Counted from the first letter of the stretch, positions 1-9,334 are shown. The stretch: 64,000 bases of DNA from Bog-473 sp963783245 (GCA_963783245.1 CAWAMS010000005.1:124001-188000), one strand, 5' to 3'. Made by a program: numbers and translations. The notes: generated by a model from the sequence alone, not told the origin.

Positions 1-525
1 GAAAACCGTCGAGGTGAGTTCGAATGGGCCGCCCCCGATGAGGAGGTATTCCGCTTCGTCAACGACCTCGAACGATCGGTCGGCACCTATCTCTATGGGC
101 GCCGCATGTACGACACCATGGTCTATTGGGAAACTGCGGGAGCGATCCCCGGCCAGCCGTCAGCCGACCGGGACTTCACCACTATCTGGCGAGCAGCCGA
201 AAAAGTGGTGTACTCGAGGTCCCTCCAAGGCGTATCGAGCGCGAAGACGAGGATCGAGCGGGAGTTCGATCCCGTCAAGGTCCGACAGATGAAGTCGGCC
301 GCCCCGCTGGACCTGACCGTGGGCGGGGCGGATCTCGCCGGCCAGGCCATCGCCGCCGGCGTCGTGGACCAACTCCACCTCTTCGTGGTGCCCGTCGTCG
401 TGGGAGGGGGCAAACGGTGGCTCCCTGACCAGGCCCGGCTCGAGCTCGAACTCGAACTTCTCGAGACCCGGCATTTCGGGAGTGGCGTCGTCTTCCTCAG
501 GTACGGCGTCAACCCTGAGAGCTGA
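1..525 (+). CDS. Dihydrofolate reductase / RibD C-terminal family protein, 5' partial
   Basis: The frame is open from base 1, so the N-terminus lies outside the window. The visible 174 residues carry the family features: GTYLYGRRMYDTM near the start, then SRSLQ, a GGADLAGQAIAAGVVDQL helix-strand region and VVPVVVGGGKRW. These match the RibD C-terminal/DHFR-like reductases, which bind NAD(P)H and reduce pteridine- or pyrimidine-like substrates. In actinobacteria most are stand-alone proteins of about 190 residues with unknown substrate. The stop at 523-525 overlaps the tail of the convergent P450 gene by 17 bases. The family is clear; the substrate cannot be told. Confidence 0.85.
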   Translation, partial: ENRRGEFEWAAPDEEVFRFVNDLERSVGTYLYGRRMYDTMVYWETAGAIPGQPSADRDFTTIWRAAEKVVYSRSLQGVSSAKTRIEREFDPVKVRQMKSAAPLDLTVGGADLAGQAIAAGVVDQLHLFVVPVVVGGGKRWLPDQARLELELELLETRHFGSGVVFLRYGVNPES

Positions 526-1769
526 AGCGGGCCGGGAGGCGCTCCCATCCATTGACCGCACCGACTCTCGGATAACGGGTGGCCCTTGCAACGTCGACGA
601 CGTAGTCGCCGATGGTGTCGAGGACGCTGTCGAGCACTCCGTCGAACGTGGCCCTGGCCAACGGGGCGCCGATACAGCGGTGTGGCCCGAACCCGAAGGC
701 AACGTGCGGGCGGGCGTCACGGGTGACATCCACACGGTCCGGTTCGTCGAAAACAGCCGGATCCCTGTTGGCCGCCGCCCAGGACAGCAGGAGCCGCTCA
801 CCTCGTACGAGGTCCTGCCCACCGACGTGGACGGAACCGGTTGCCGTGCGCGCCGTGGCGGGGGCGGGGCTGAAGACCCGGAGGAACTCTTCACGAGCCG
901 ATGGCCGGAGGCTCGGATCACCGATGAGATGGCGACGGACATCAGCGGTGCTCGGAGAGCCAGAAGAGGGAGTTGGCGATCAATGCAGTGGTGGTATCGA
1001 CCCCGCCGGCCACAACGGCGAACAGGACATTCACCGCGTCGGCATCGCTCACGGGTGCGCCCTCGATCTCAGCTTCCACCACTGCCGAAGCAAGGTCCTC
1101 GGCGGGCGACCGACGACGCAGAAGGACCAGCTCGAGCAATGCCGCGCGCAGATGGCCGATGCCTTCCAACGCGGCGAGCCAGCTCGACGAGTGAGGAGGG
1201 GCGAAAACGAGGGAGTGCAAAGGACCGGCGAACCTCTCCCACTGGTCGGCCTCCAATCCCACCAGCATCATGGTGACCATGGCGGGCACGGGGTTCGCCA
1301 GATCCAGCACGAGATCGATCTGGCCCGACGCCAGGTGGCGCTCGATCCTCTCCGCAGCGATGGCGCGGATTACGGGAAGCCAGCGCGTCGTCGCCGCAGG
1401 GGTGAACCACGGCAGCAGGAGGCGCCTGTACTCATGGAACGCCGTGCCGTCGATCTCCGAAGGGATTCCCCGGTAACGGCCTTGTGGGGGAATGGCGATT
1501 CCACCGAACTCCCGACCCATCCGAGAACCATCGAGGTCGTGTTCGGACGAGAACGCGTCGGGGTCGCGGCCACACCGGCGCACAAGATCGTGCGAAGTGA
1601 CGACCCAGTAACCACCATGGGCCGGGGTGTGCGCGACCGGACACGACCTGCGCAGTTGGGCGTGCGTGGACGCGGGGTCCCATTCGTCGAGGGGGCGATG
1701 ATGGTCGTACACGTCGTACGCGGGCGAGAGGTCCGTCGCAACAGAAGTCGGAGGTGCCTCGTCTTCCAT
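509..1769 (-). CDS. Cytochrome P450 (one frame break near 943)
   Basis: Haem-thiolate monooxygenase of about 419 residues, read in two frames that join near base 943. The I-helix motif AGGVDTTT lies at about residues 254-261, the ExxR (EEFLR) near 293, and the haem loop FGFGPHRCIG with its Cys ligand near 364. The missing link between the frames (DVRRHLIGDPSLRPSAREEF) is present in the alternative frame, so a one-base indel is the simplest explanation. ATG at 1769 follows the NTF2-like gene by 2 bases, which suggests one operon with the two genes upstream. The substrate is unknown; the neighbours suggest hydroxylation of a lipid- or terpenoid-like acid. Electron-transfer partners are not encoded next to it. 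Confidence 0.9.
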
Positions 1770-1771
1770 TG

Positions 1772-2137
1772 TCAGCCGAGGGCTTCCTCGGGTGGCAGCC
1801 GCCGGACGAAGACTTCGATGTGTTCGATCCGATCATTCTCGTCCAGGCGGAACGTCCCGGCCACCCGCACCGTGTGGGGTGAGCCCTGAACCTCAATCGT
1901 CTCGGTCACGTTCACTTGCACCAGGAGACCTTCGTCCATGACGTCTGTGACCTCGACCTTCTGGCCCTCGAGGGTCGGCAGCAGGTCCCGCAGGAAAGCG
2001 ACATAGTCATCCGGAGTGCTCCACGAGTGCTCCTCGTAGGGCCCGACCCGGCTGAAGGAATCCGAGAGGCAACTGCGCAACCCTCCCCAGTCGTGGCGTT
2101 CCATCGCGGCGAAGTAGCGAGCGACGGTCACGTTCAC
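1772..2137 (-). CDS. NTF2-like / SnoaL-type small protein
   Basis: A 121-residue alpha+beta barrel-type protein. Recognisable are YFAAMERHDWGGLRSCLSD at the N-terminus, a central DYVAFLRDLLPTL helix and the C-terminal strand pair ending RIEHIEVFVRRL, as in SnoaL/ketosteroid-isomerase-like folds. Family members act as isomerases, cyclases, hydratases or carrier-type accessory proteins, so the exact activity is open. The GTG start at 2137 was chosen because it overlaps the stop of the upstream PEP-mutase-like gene as GTGA, a usual translational coupling signal; an upstream ATG at 2170 would give a longer overlap. It is coupled to the P450 on the other side, so the three proteins probably serve one pathway. 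Confidence 0.8.
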   Translation of the reverse strand: MNVTVARYFAAMERHDWGGLRSCLSDSFSRVGPYEEHSWSTPDDYVAFLRDLLPTLEGQKVEVTDVMDEGLLVQVNVTETIEVQGSPHTVRVAGTFRLDENDRIEHIEVFVRRLPPEEALG

Positions 2138-2979
2138 GGCCGCAACACCCGCCCCGTGCTCGTCACCCACGCCCCGATGACCGAATCGTACGGTTCCTGT
2201 TGGATCGCCTCCGCCTTGCCGGGAAAGTCGAAGGCCTCGGGGGGTAGGTCACCGTGTTCAAGGAGATGGGTGGCCCACTGTCGGTGTACTCGTGCTGCGG
2301 AGGCCGTACCCCATCCGGTTGAGAGGACGACGTCCACCCCGGGCGTAAAACTGCCGAACCCCACAATGGGCAGCGACACCTCGGCCCGTATGTCCGCGAT
2401 CTGTTCCTCGGTGGCGAAGGTCGGCAGGAACGCATCAGCGCCTGCTTCCTGGTAGGCAATGCCTCGACGGATCGCCTCCTCGAGCGAACCCGAACCACCT
2501 CCGCCGACGGCGTAGAGCTCGTCACAACGGATGATTATCACGAAGTCCGGATCCCGCCGCGCCCCGACAGCAGCTCCGATCCGCGCCTGCATGTCGGCGA
2601 TCGAGAGGAGGGGCCCGTCCCACGTCGAGTGTTTCGGGGGGATCTCGTCCTCCATGTGGATCCCGGCAACGCCCGCGTGCTCGTAGCGCTGAATACTCCG
2701 ATGGACGTCGGCCACGGTCTCACCGCACTGGTCCGCGTCGATTATCAGGGGGATCGAGATCGCCTCGGCGACCCGACCGGCCTGTTCGATCATTTCGGTC
2801 GGGGTGAAGATGCCATTGTCGGGGATGGCGTAATGCATCATGCTCGTTCCGTGGCCGCCCATATAGGCGGCGGGGAATCCGACGTCCTCGACGATGCGTG
2901 CGGTCAATGCGCTGTAACACTCGGCCGCCATGAACGGCCCTCCCGCGATGAGCGATCGCAATTGTTGACGGGTTGACAT
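2134..2979 (-). CDS. PEP mutase / isocitrate lyase superfamily enzyme
   Basis: 281 residues, a TIM-barrel enzyme of the PEP mutase/isocitrate lyase superfamily that makes or breaks C-C or C-P bonds in Mg-bound 2-oxo or hydroxy acids. Metal and substrate residues are seen as DAD at 81-83, MEDE at 109-112 and IIIRCDE later. The lyase signature KKCGH/PKRCGH is replaced by PPKHST at 114-119, so the catalytic Cys of true lyases is missing. This points away from 2-methylisocitrate or dimethylmalate lyase and towards a hydrolase, decarboxylase or mutase-like reaction. ATG 2979 has a good AGGAGG at 2987-2992. First gene of the operon with the NTF2-like protein and P450. Confidence 0.8.
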   Translation of the reverse strand: MSTRQQLRSLIAGGPFMAAECYSALTARIVEDVGFPAAYMGGHGTSMMHYAIPDNGIFTPTEMIEQAGRVAEAISIPLIIDADQCGETVADVHRSIQRYEHAGVAGIHMEDEIPPKHSTWDGPLLSIADMQARIGAAVGARRDPDFVIIIRCDELYAVGGGGSGSLEEAIRRGIAYQEAGADAFLPTFATEEQIADIRAEVSLPIVGFGSFTPGVDVVLSTGWGTASAARVHRQWATHLLEHGDLPPEAFDFPGKAEAIQQEPYDSVIGAWVTSTGRVLRP

Positions 2980-3125
2980 GCGTGGGCCTCCTGATCGGAC
3001 GTTTGCTGCGGAATGGCGGAGCGATCTCCGGCGAATTTCGCCACGCTGGACGGCGCGAGTCCCCCCTCGGCGTGCCCCGATGGTAACGAGTGCAGTGACG
3101 CGCGGCGAGCACGATCTCCCCCGTG

Positions 3126-3170
3126 CACTCCGCCGACGTGTACTCCGCCGACTTGCACTCCGCCGGACCA
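3126..3170. repeat. Three tandem 15-bp repeats in a divergent intergenic region
   Basis: Three consecutive 15-base units of the form cactccgccgacgtg, with small changes in copies two and three. They lie between the divergently transcribed PEP-mutase-like gene (start 2979) and the thioesterase gene (start 3193). They could be binding sites for a regulator or a simple replication-slippage repeat. If the thioesterase began at an upstream in-frame ATG (3013) they would encode a CTPPT repeat, which seems less likely. Confidence 0.6.
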
Positions 3171-3192
3171 TCGCGGTGAAGCTCCCTCGGTC

Positions 3193-3999
3193 GTGCAGTA
3201 CACCGTGGAGAAAGACGCCGCCCTGTACGTCCCTGATGGCGACCTGTACGTGCCCACGCACTACTGCCAGGGGCCCTGGGACCCCGGAGCGCAATTCGGG
3301 GGTTCCCCGGCCGCACTCCTGGCCACATTGATCGACACGACCCCGAGCTTGGTCCCGATGCAGCTGGCCCGGCTCACGACCGATTTGATGCGCCCGACGC
3401 CGCTCACCCCTCTGAAAGCCGAGGTACGCATCGTGCGGGAGGGCAAGAAGATCCAAGTGGTCGAGGCGTCACTCTTCGCTGACGACGTCGAGGTCACCCG
3501 GGCCACGGCCCTGCGTATCCGGCGCACTGCCGTTGAGGCCGAGGGACTCCCCGACGGCCGGTTCGCCAACCCTCTCCCCACCCAGCCACTCCCCGCGGAA
3601 GACGACATCTTCTCCTCGCCGGACCCACCACCAGGGTCGAGGCTGGCCATGGAGTACCTCTTCGAGGGGTCAGGGGGTCACTTCAAGCACCCCGGTTGGC
3701 TGCGCCTGCGCATCGACGTCATCGCGGGAGAGCGTCCACGACCGGTGGCCCGGCTGGCCTACGTCGCCGACACCGCCAGCGGAGTAGGGCACGACCGTTC
3801 GGCGCATATCAGCTGGATCAATGCCGACGTGGCGATCAATATCGTCCGCGAACCGACCGGAGAGTGGCTCTCCCTCGACGGGAGGGGCTGGCTCGGGCGG
3901 ACCGGCAGCGGCCAGGTCCAGGCCACGATCTCAGATACCGAGGGCACCGCATGTACCGTCTCCATGGTCAGGCTCGTCAACCCTCCCACCGCTCTGTAG
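3193..3999 (+). CDS. Acyl-CoA thioesterase-like protein (double hotdog)
   Basis: About 268 residues resembling the TesB/4HBT_3 double-hotdog thioesterases that hydrolyse acyl-CoA thioesters. Seen are the N-terminal GPWDPGAQFGGSPAALLATLID helix region, RLTTDLMRPTPLTPL (hotdog strand) and the second-domain segment HISWINADVAINIVREPTGEWLSLDGRGWL. The open frame reaches back to 3013, but residues before GTG 3193 are low-complexity and made by a tandem repeat, so GTG 3193 is preferred. It points away from the PEP-mutase-like operon and converges on the VOC gene (4-base gap). Role by context: removing CoA from an intermediate or side product of the catabolic cluster. Confidence 0.75.
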   Translation: MQYTVEKDAALYVPDGDLYVPTHYCQGPWDPGAQFGGSPAALLATLIDTTPSLVPMQLARLTTDLMRPTPLTPLKAEVRIVREGKKIQVVEASLFADDVEVTRATALRIRRTAVEAEGLPDGRFANPLPTQPLPAEDDIFSSPDPPPGSRLAMEYLFEGSGGHFKHPGWLRLRIDVIAGERPRPVARLAYVADTASGVGHDRSAHISWINADVAINIVREPTGEWLSLDGRGWLGRTGSGQVQATISDTEGTACTVSMVRLVNPPTAL

Positions 4000-4002
4000 G
4001 TT

Positions 4003-4983
4003 TCAGGGCAACGGCGGTCTCGGCGCGGTTGCCAGGCCCTCCTGGACAAAGGCGAACGGGACGCCCAGCGTCGTGGCGGGATCGGGAGCGAGAGACGGAA
4101 CCCCGGTCACCTGGTCGTCGACGCGCGTGAACGGGGTCAGCCGTGCCTCGAGGTCCCGGGCCTTCGCCGCGAGATCGTTGACGGCAATGACGATCGTCCA
4201 GGGCAGTGGCCCGCGTGCGGCGACGAAGGCCGCCTGCGGTGTTCGTGGACCGGGTTCAACGAGATCGACGACGGCACTTCGCGGATGGGCGCAGATGATC
4301 GGCGCCGTCCGCGAGCCGTCGGCGGTGTGCGTCGCCGGGCCGATGGCGCAGTCGAAGGTCGCGTGCAGTCGTGCGATCGACTGGTCGAGGTCGGGGACGA
4401 GCCAGCGCCGGGCCGTGATGCGCGTCATCGCTCCGGGTTGCAACGCCGATTGGGGCGGGGGTTCGCCGGCTGACTCCATCACGCCCGGGATCGTCACGGA
4501 CTCGACGAGCTCGATCAGGAGTCCGCCGTCGTCCCCCGGGATCCACACGTCCTTTTCGTCCTCGCTGACACCGACCCACAACCGGTGGTGCGGCATCAGC
4601 TCGTTGGCCGCGTCGAGCCAGTGCCGGTACCCGCCTCGGCGCACGCGTTCGATGGCCTCGTCCATATCCGAGACGGCGAATACCGTGCCGTGTGTGCGCA
4701 CCGGAGCGTCGGCCTGCGCACGCCGCAGACCGGGCATGTGTGGCAGCGTCTGCGGGGCGGGCAGGCCCGGATCGACGTCGTTCGCCGCCATCACCTCCAG
4801 CCGGGTCGGCGACGCCGCCAAGCGCGGGTCTGCGCGCAGGAACACGACGTCGAAGCCGCGACCCTCGCCACCGGCGTACCAGTGCGGCTTCGGGTCACCG
4901 AACCCGAGGCGCGCGAGCATCGTCTGCACCGCCGAGGGGAAGTCGTCGATGAGCAGATCGGCACTCACCAGGAAGTCGAACAC
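4003..4983 (-). CDS. VOC/glyoxalase-like two-domain protein
   Basis: 326 residues with two vicinal-oxygen-chelate-like halves. The first half starts DFLVSADLLIDDFPSA and holds HGTVFAVSDMDEAIERVRRGGY; the second starts RITARRWLVPDLDQSIARL and has PWTIVIAVNDLAAKARDLEARL. VOC members bind a divalent metal and act as glyoxalases, dioxygenases or epimerases; metal ligands cannot be assigned with confidence here. The GTG start at 4983 lies 1 base after the stop of the PhyH gene, so the two are likely co-transcribed. No strong Shine-Dalgarno is visible, in keeping with coupling. Function is unknown beyond the fold. Confidence 0.65.
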   Translation of the reverse strand: MFDFLVSADLLIDDFPSAVQTMLARLGFGDPKPHWYAGGEGRGFDVVFLRADPRLAASPTRLEVMAANDVDPGLPAPQTLPHMPGLRRAQADAPVRTHGTVFAVSDMDEAIERVRRGGYRHWLDAANELMPHHRLWVGVSEDEKDVWIPGDDGGLLIELVESVTIPGVMESAGEPPPQSALQPGAMTRITARRWLVPDLDQSIARLHATFDCAIGPATHTADGSRTAPIICAHPRSAVVDLVEPGPRTPQAAFVAARGPLPWTIVIAVNDLAAKARDLEARLTPFTRVDDQVTGVPSLAPDPATTLGVPFAFVQEGLATAPRPPLP

Positions 4984-4984
4984 G

Positions 4985-5836
4985 TCAGGACCCCAGTTTC
5001 GGCTGGGGGGCGGTGCTCACCAGGTACGCGCCGTACCCCCGGTTCGGGCTGCTCAGACCGAGCCTCTGCTGCAATTCCGAGGACATCCCCGCCAGCGTTT
5101 CTTGCGGGACGATCTGCCACCAATTCGCTTGAAGCCGGAGATAGCCACTCGCGTAGAGGGCGAACAACATGCAACGCTCACGGTCCGCGCTGATGTTCTC
5201 GCCTGAGGTGTGCCACATACGGCCGTGCATGATGATCACGGACCCGGCCGACGCCTCGAAGGGGCGCATGCCGACCTTCGGATCTGCGGGGACCTCGGAG
5301 AAACGAGTGAACGTGTGGCTCCCGGGAAGGTAGCGGGTGGCGCCATTTCCCTCGTCAACGTCGTCGAGGCACCAGATCGCGTTGAGGCAGTTCTGCTCCA
5401 ACCAGGGCTCGGGCATGATCGTCGACTGATCGCAGTGCGCGTTCATGGACCCGCTTCCGGGAAGTGCGATGTTGCCGGAGAAGTTCGACACCACCCAGTC
5501 GGGGCCCAACAGGGCGGCCACGTATGAGGTCACGTGCTCGTTCATCACCAGCTGGGAGAAAACCGGGTCATAGGCCAGGAGATCGGGGATACGGATATTT
5601 CTCCCGTTCGGGTCGAGGTCTTCCCAGGTGGTCGGGTAGCCACCGGCGGCAGCCTGCTCCGCGGCGGCGACCGATGCCTCCCGGACCGATGCGGCGGCCG
5701 CGCGGTCGATGACCGACGGCAAGACGCAGAACCCTTCTTCCTCGACCTGGCGCAGCAGATCGGGGTTGACGCACTCGCCGACCGGGACCCGCAGGTGGCC
5801 CTCTGGATCATGGAACACTCTCGAGATCGCCGCCAT
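4985..5836 (-). CDS. Phytanoyl-CoA dioxygenase (PhyH) family protein
   Basis: 283 residues, Fe(II)/2-oxoglutarate-dependent oxygenase fold. The iron triad is visible as H134-x-D136 (NAHCDQ) and a distal His near 209 (GRMWHTSG), with an Arg about ten residues later for 2-oxoglutarate. PhyH enzymes hydroxylate alpha carbons of branched acyl-CoAs, or act on many secondary metabolites. Two ATGs compete; ATG 5836 has GGAAGG at a good distance, whereas ATG 5842 would sit right on it. It heads a two-gene unit with the VOC protein and is divergent from the acyl-CoA dehydrogenase pair. Together with the P450 it gives two oxygenases in one cluster. Confidence 0.85.
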   Translation of the reverse strand: MAAISRVFHDPEGHLRVPVGECVNPDLLRQVEEEGFCVLPSVIDRAAAASVREASVAAAEQAAAGGYPTTWEDLDPNGRNIRIPDLLAYDPVFSQLVMNEHVTSYVAALLGPDWVVSNFSGNIALPGSGSMNAHCDQSTIMPEPWLEQNCLNAIWCLDDVDEGNGATRYLPGSHTFTRFSEVPADPKVGMRPFEASAGSVIIMHGRMWHTSGENISADRERCMLFALYASGYLRLQANWWQIVPQETLAGMSSELQQRLGLSSPNRGYGAYLVSTAPQPKLGS

Positions 5837-6037
5837 CTTCATTCCTTCCCCTCTCCGGTGCCTGCGTGGGCGCGTTCGGGTTTCGCAGCCCGCCGGGAGG
5901 CGCTTTTCCCGATTTTGGCACGATGTGCCGGGCCGACGACGGGTCGTCTCGCCGCAGGGACCGCTGCTAGCGTCGCACGGCGAGGGTGACGGGCCAGGGC
6001 TTGCGCACCCACCGGGCGCTGACAAGGAGCCGTGCGG

Positions 6038-7159
6038 GTGGACATCGATCTTTCGGAGGACCAGGAGCTGTTCCGCGAGACGACCGCCCGGTTCATCGAA
6101 GCGCGGTGCCCCATGGCGACGGTGCGGGCAAGGGCCGACGATCCTCTGCTCAGGGATCCGGCCGTCCTGCGCGATGCCGGCGAGCTCGGCTGGTACGCCC
6201 TCTTCGTTCCCGAGGAATTCGGCGGAGGGAGCGTCTCGGGAATCCCGATGCGTGACGCGGTCATCGTGGCCGAAGAACGCGGCCGCACCGTCCAGCCCGG
6301 CCCGTTCGTGTCCACGAACGTCGTGGCGTTGGCACTCGCCGAAGCAGGTCGTCGGCACCAGCAGGAAGCGTGGCTCCCACGCTTGGCCAGCGGCGAGGTG
6401 TCGGCTGCGTGGGCATCAGTGACGGCTCGGGCGTCCCGGACGCGGGGGCGCTGAGGGCACGGGCCATCGATGCCGGCTTCGCGCTCTCGGGCACGGCTGG
6501 GCTCGTCTCGGAGGCCGCGAGCGCCGGCCTTCTGCTGGCCACGGCTTTCGGTGAGGCGGGTGAAGCCGTGCAGTGCCTCGTTCCGGCCGATGCGGTTGGC
6601 GTCGAGATCACACAGCTCACGGGCCTCGATATCACAAGGGAGTTCGCCCGGGTGACCTTCGACGACGTGCGGGTGCAGGAGGAGGATGTGCTCACGACCA
6701 GCGACCCGGGATCGCTCCTCGATCGGTTGGTCGATGTCGCCGCCACGCTCTGTGTCGCCGAATCGGTCGGTGCGATGAGCCGACTCGTCGAGCTCACCGT
6801 TGCGCTACGCCAAGGACCGCACAGCGTTCGGTCGTCCGATCGGTTCGTTCCAGGCGCTGAAGCACCTACTCGCCGACACCAGTTTCCTGGTGGAGGTGAG
6901 CGCGGGTGGTGCGACCGCGGCAGCTCACGCGGTCGGCGACCGTTCCGCGGACGCCTCGGAGATCGCGAGCATCGCCAAGGCGTACGTCGGCGACGCGGGA
7001 GTCGCGGTGGCGCAGGCCTGCCAGCAGATGCACGGCGGCATCGGCTTCACGTGGGAGCACGATCTGCACTTCTACCTTCGGCGCTTAGCCGTCGACCGCG
7101 TGCTCTACGGCGACCCGTCCTGGCACCGTGAGCGAATCTGCCGGATCCACGGCCTATGA
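6038..7159 (+). CDS. Acyl-CoA dehydrogenase, first of an adjacent pair (frame breaks near 6408 and 6800)
   Basis: Flavoprotein of about 373 residues read in three frames. N-terminal domain: DLSEDQELFRETTARFIE and LGWYALFVPEEFGGGS. Middle: GVGISDGSGVPDAGALRA-type beta domain. C-terminal: RYAKDRTAFGRPIGSFQALKHL followed by QQMHGGIGFTWEHDLHFYLRR. All parts of a normal dehydrogenase are present and in order, so the two breaks look like sequence indels. GTG 6038 is favoured over GTG 6032 because AAGGAG at 6024-6029 is at proper distance. The second dehydrogenase starts 16 bases downstream. In mycobacterial steroid catabolism such adjacent fadE pairs form alpha2beta2 enzymes; that architecture is inferred here. 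Substrate unknown. Confidence 0.85.
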
Positions 7160-7175
7160 CACGGGGACTGATGCA

Positions 7176-8454
7176 ATGACCACAACCATGCCGGTCGATC
7201 TTGACGACTATCGACGCGAGGCTCGCGCATGGATCGCGGCCAACCTCACGTTGCGCACGGAGAACCTGGATCCCGTCGCAGCCAACCTGCGTGGGAGTCA
7301 CGAATTCACACGAGAGCAGATTGCGGGCGAACGGCCCAAGCAACGCGGCGCTGTTCGATGCGGGCTATGCGGGGATCGCCTGGCCCGTCGAGTACGGCGG
7401 ACAGGGCCTGACCCGTGCCCACGAGCGCGCGTTCCTCGAAGAGGCAGCCGGCTACGAGTTGCCGGATTTCGGCTACGCGGGCTCCATGACGTTCGGGGTA
7501 TGCGCAGCGGTGATCCTCGGACACGCCTCGGAGGAGTTCAAACGTCGGCACCTGCCCCGCATGCTCAAAGGTGAGGAGCTGTGGGTGCAGTTCTTCTCGG
7601 AGCCGTCGGGCGGATCCGACCTTGCCGGGGTCCGGACACGGGCGACTCGTGATGGCGATACCTGGATCCTGAACGGGGCCAAAGTCTGGACGTCTTTCGG
7701 CCACTTGGCCGACTGGGGTCTGTGTCTGGCTCGCACGAATTGGGGTGTTCCCAAGCATCGCGGCCTGACCTGGTTCGGCGTGCCCGTCGACGCACCGGGT
7801 GTCACGGTGCGGCCCATCCGGCTCATCAATGGTGGTGCCGACTTCTGTGAGGAATTCTTCGACGACGTCGTCCTCCCCGACGCCGAGCGGATCGGCGACG
7901 TCGATCAAGGATGGACGATCGCGCAGACCATGCTCGTGCACGAGCGCGGCGGAAGCACCAACGTGTCCGAGACGCCACTGACACCAGGTCCCCTGGCCCC
8001 CGACCTGGTCGCTCTCGCTCGCGAAGTGGGCCGGATCGACGATCCGCAGGCGCGCCAACTGATCGCCCGCGGACACAGCCTGATGTTCCTCCGTGAGGCC
8101 CTCAGTCAACGGGTCAGGCGCACCCTGCGGGCACACGGCGCCAATCCCGGTTTCGCTTCGTACTGGGCCCTCGCCCACGGGACATTCGATGCGGAGCGGG
8201 CCAACATCGGCATCGACCTCGCACGGGGTGATCTCGTCGCCTGGGAGCCGTCAGAGTCCGAGGGGATCAGCGCGACGACCGCACTCGCGTTCCTCAACGG
8301 CATGATCAACTCGGTTGCGGGCGGCACGAATCAGATGCAACGCAACGCCATCAGTGAGCAGGTACTGGGACTGCCGCGCGAACCGAGCTACGACCGCGAC
8401 AAGCCGTTCGATCAGGTCGTGCGCGACGCCGAACATTGGGATGGACGCGAGTAG
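7176..8454 (+). CDS. Acyl-CoA dehydrogenase, second of the pair (frame break near 7342)
   Basis: About 425 residues. The N-terminus MPVDLDDYRREARAWI is in one frame up to about 7342; the rest continues in the next frame with ALFDAGYAGIAWPVEYGGQG, VQFFSEPSGGSDLAGVRTRA, WILNGAKVWTSFGHLADWG and C-terminal GGTNQMQRNAISEQVLGLPR. These are FAD- and acyl-binding segments of the FadE family. The position often holding the catalytic Glu reads GGTNQ, so the base may come from elsewhere, as in many FadE heteromers. It is probably the partner subunit of the preceding gene. Expected reaction: alpha,beta-desaturation of an acyl-CoA; chain identity unknown. Confidence 0.88.
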
Positions 8455-8509
8455 GACGTCCGAAGTTCCCTCGTGAAGAAACTCACGACGACGCCGTCCC
8501 AGCGCTACC

Positions 8510-9334
8510 TCATGACTTCACGAACGCCAAGAGGTCGGCGTTTATGGTCTCGGCCTGCGTTGTGGGCATGCCGTGCGGGAACCCGCTGTAGGTCTTCAAC
8601 GTGCCGTTCTGCACAAGCTTGGCCGACAAGGGCCCCGAGTCGGCATAGGGCACGATCTGGTCGTCGTCGCCGTGCATGACGAGCACCGGCACCGTGATCT
8701 TCTTCAGATCTTCCGTGAAATCGGTCTGTGAAAAGGCCACGATGCCGTCATAGTGCGCTTTGGCGCCACCCATCATGCCTTGGCGCCACCAGTTGTCGAT
8801 GATCCCGGGAACTGCCTTGACCCCTGGACGGTTGAAGCCATAGAACGGCCCTTCGGGCAGGTCGCGATAGAACTGCGCCCGGTTCGTCGCCACTTGCACC
8901 TGCAATCCGTCGAACACTTCCTTCGGCAGGCCCCCGGGATTTGCCTCGGTCTGCAGCATCAGAGGTGGCACGGAACTGATCAGCACTGCTTTGGCCACCC
9001 GGTCTTCGCCGTGCCGGGCCACATAGCGCGCCACCTCCCCTCCACCGGTCGAGTGGCCCACGTGGACGGCGTCGTGGAGATCGAGATGGGCGGTCACCGC
9101 CGCCAGGTCGTCGGCGTAGTGGTCCATGTCGTGCCCGTCTCCCGTCTGGGTGGACCGGCCATGGCCACGCCGGTCGTGGGCGACCACCCGGTAGCCGTGC
9201 TGGAGGAAGAACAGCATCTGGGCGTCCCAGTCGTCCGATGACAGGGGCCAACCGTGGCTGAACACGATGGGCTGACCGCTACCCCAGTCCTTGTAGAAGA
9301 TTTCGATGCCGTCGCTCGTCGTGATCGTTCCCAT
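8510..9334 (-). CDS. Alpha/beta hydrolase, non-haem chloroperoxidase-like
   Basis: 274 residues, complete. The nucleophile elbow is GHSTGGG (Ser95), the acid lies in VMHGDDDQIVP, and the His in YSGFPHGMP. The oxyanion region reads VFSHGWPLSSDDW. Sequence style matches cofactor-free haloperoxidases/esterases (MGTITTSDGIEIFYKDWG start, FYGFNRPG). In vivo these usually work as esterases or perhydrolases; the halogenation activity seen in vitro may be a side reaction. ATG 9334 is preceded by a strong AGGAGG. It is divergent from the GAP-family membrane gene and convergent with the dehydrogenase pair, so it need not belong to that pathway. Confidence 0.9.
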   Translation of the reverse strand: MGTITTSDGIEIFYKDWGSGQPIVFSHGWPLSSDDWDAQMLFFLQHGYRVVAHDRRGHGRSTQTGDGHDMDHYADDLAAVTAHLDLHDAVHVGHSTGGGEVARYVARHGEDRVAKAVLISSVPPLMLQTEANPGGLPKEVFDGLQVQVATNRAQFYRDLPEGPFYGFNRPGVKAVPGIIDNWWRQGMMGGAKAHYDGIVAFSQTDFTEDLKKITVPVLVMHGDDDQIVPYADSGPLSAKLVQNGTLKTYSGFPHGMPTTQAETINADLLAFVKS

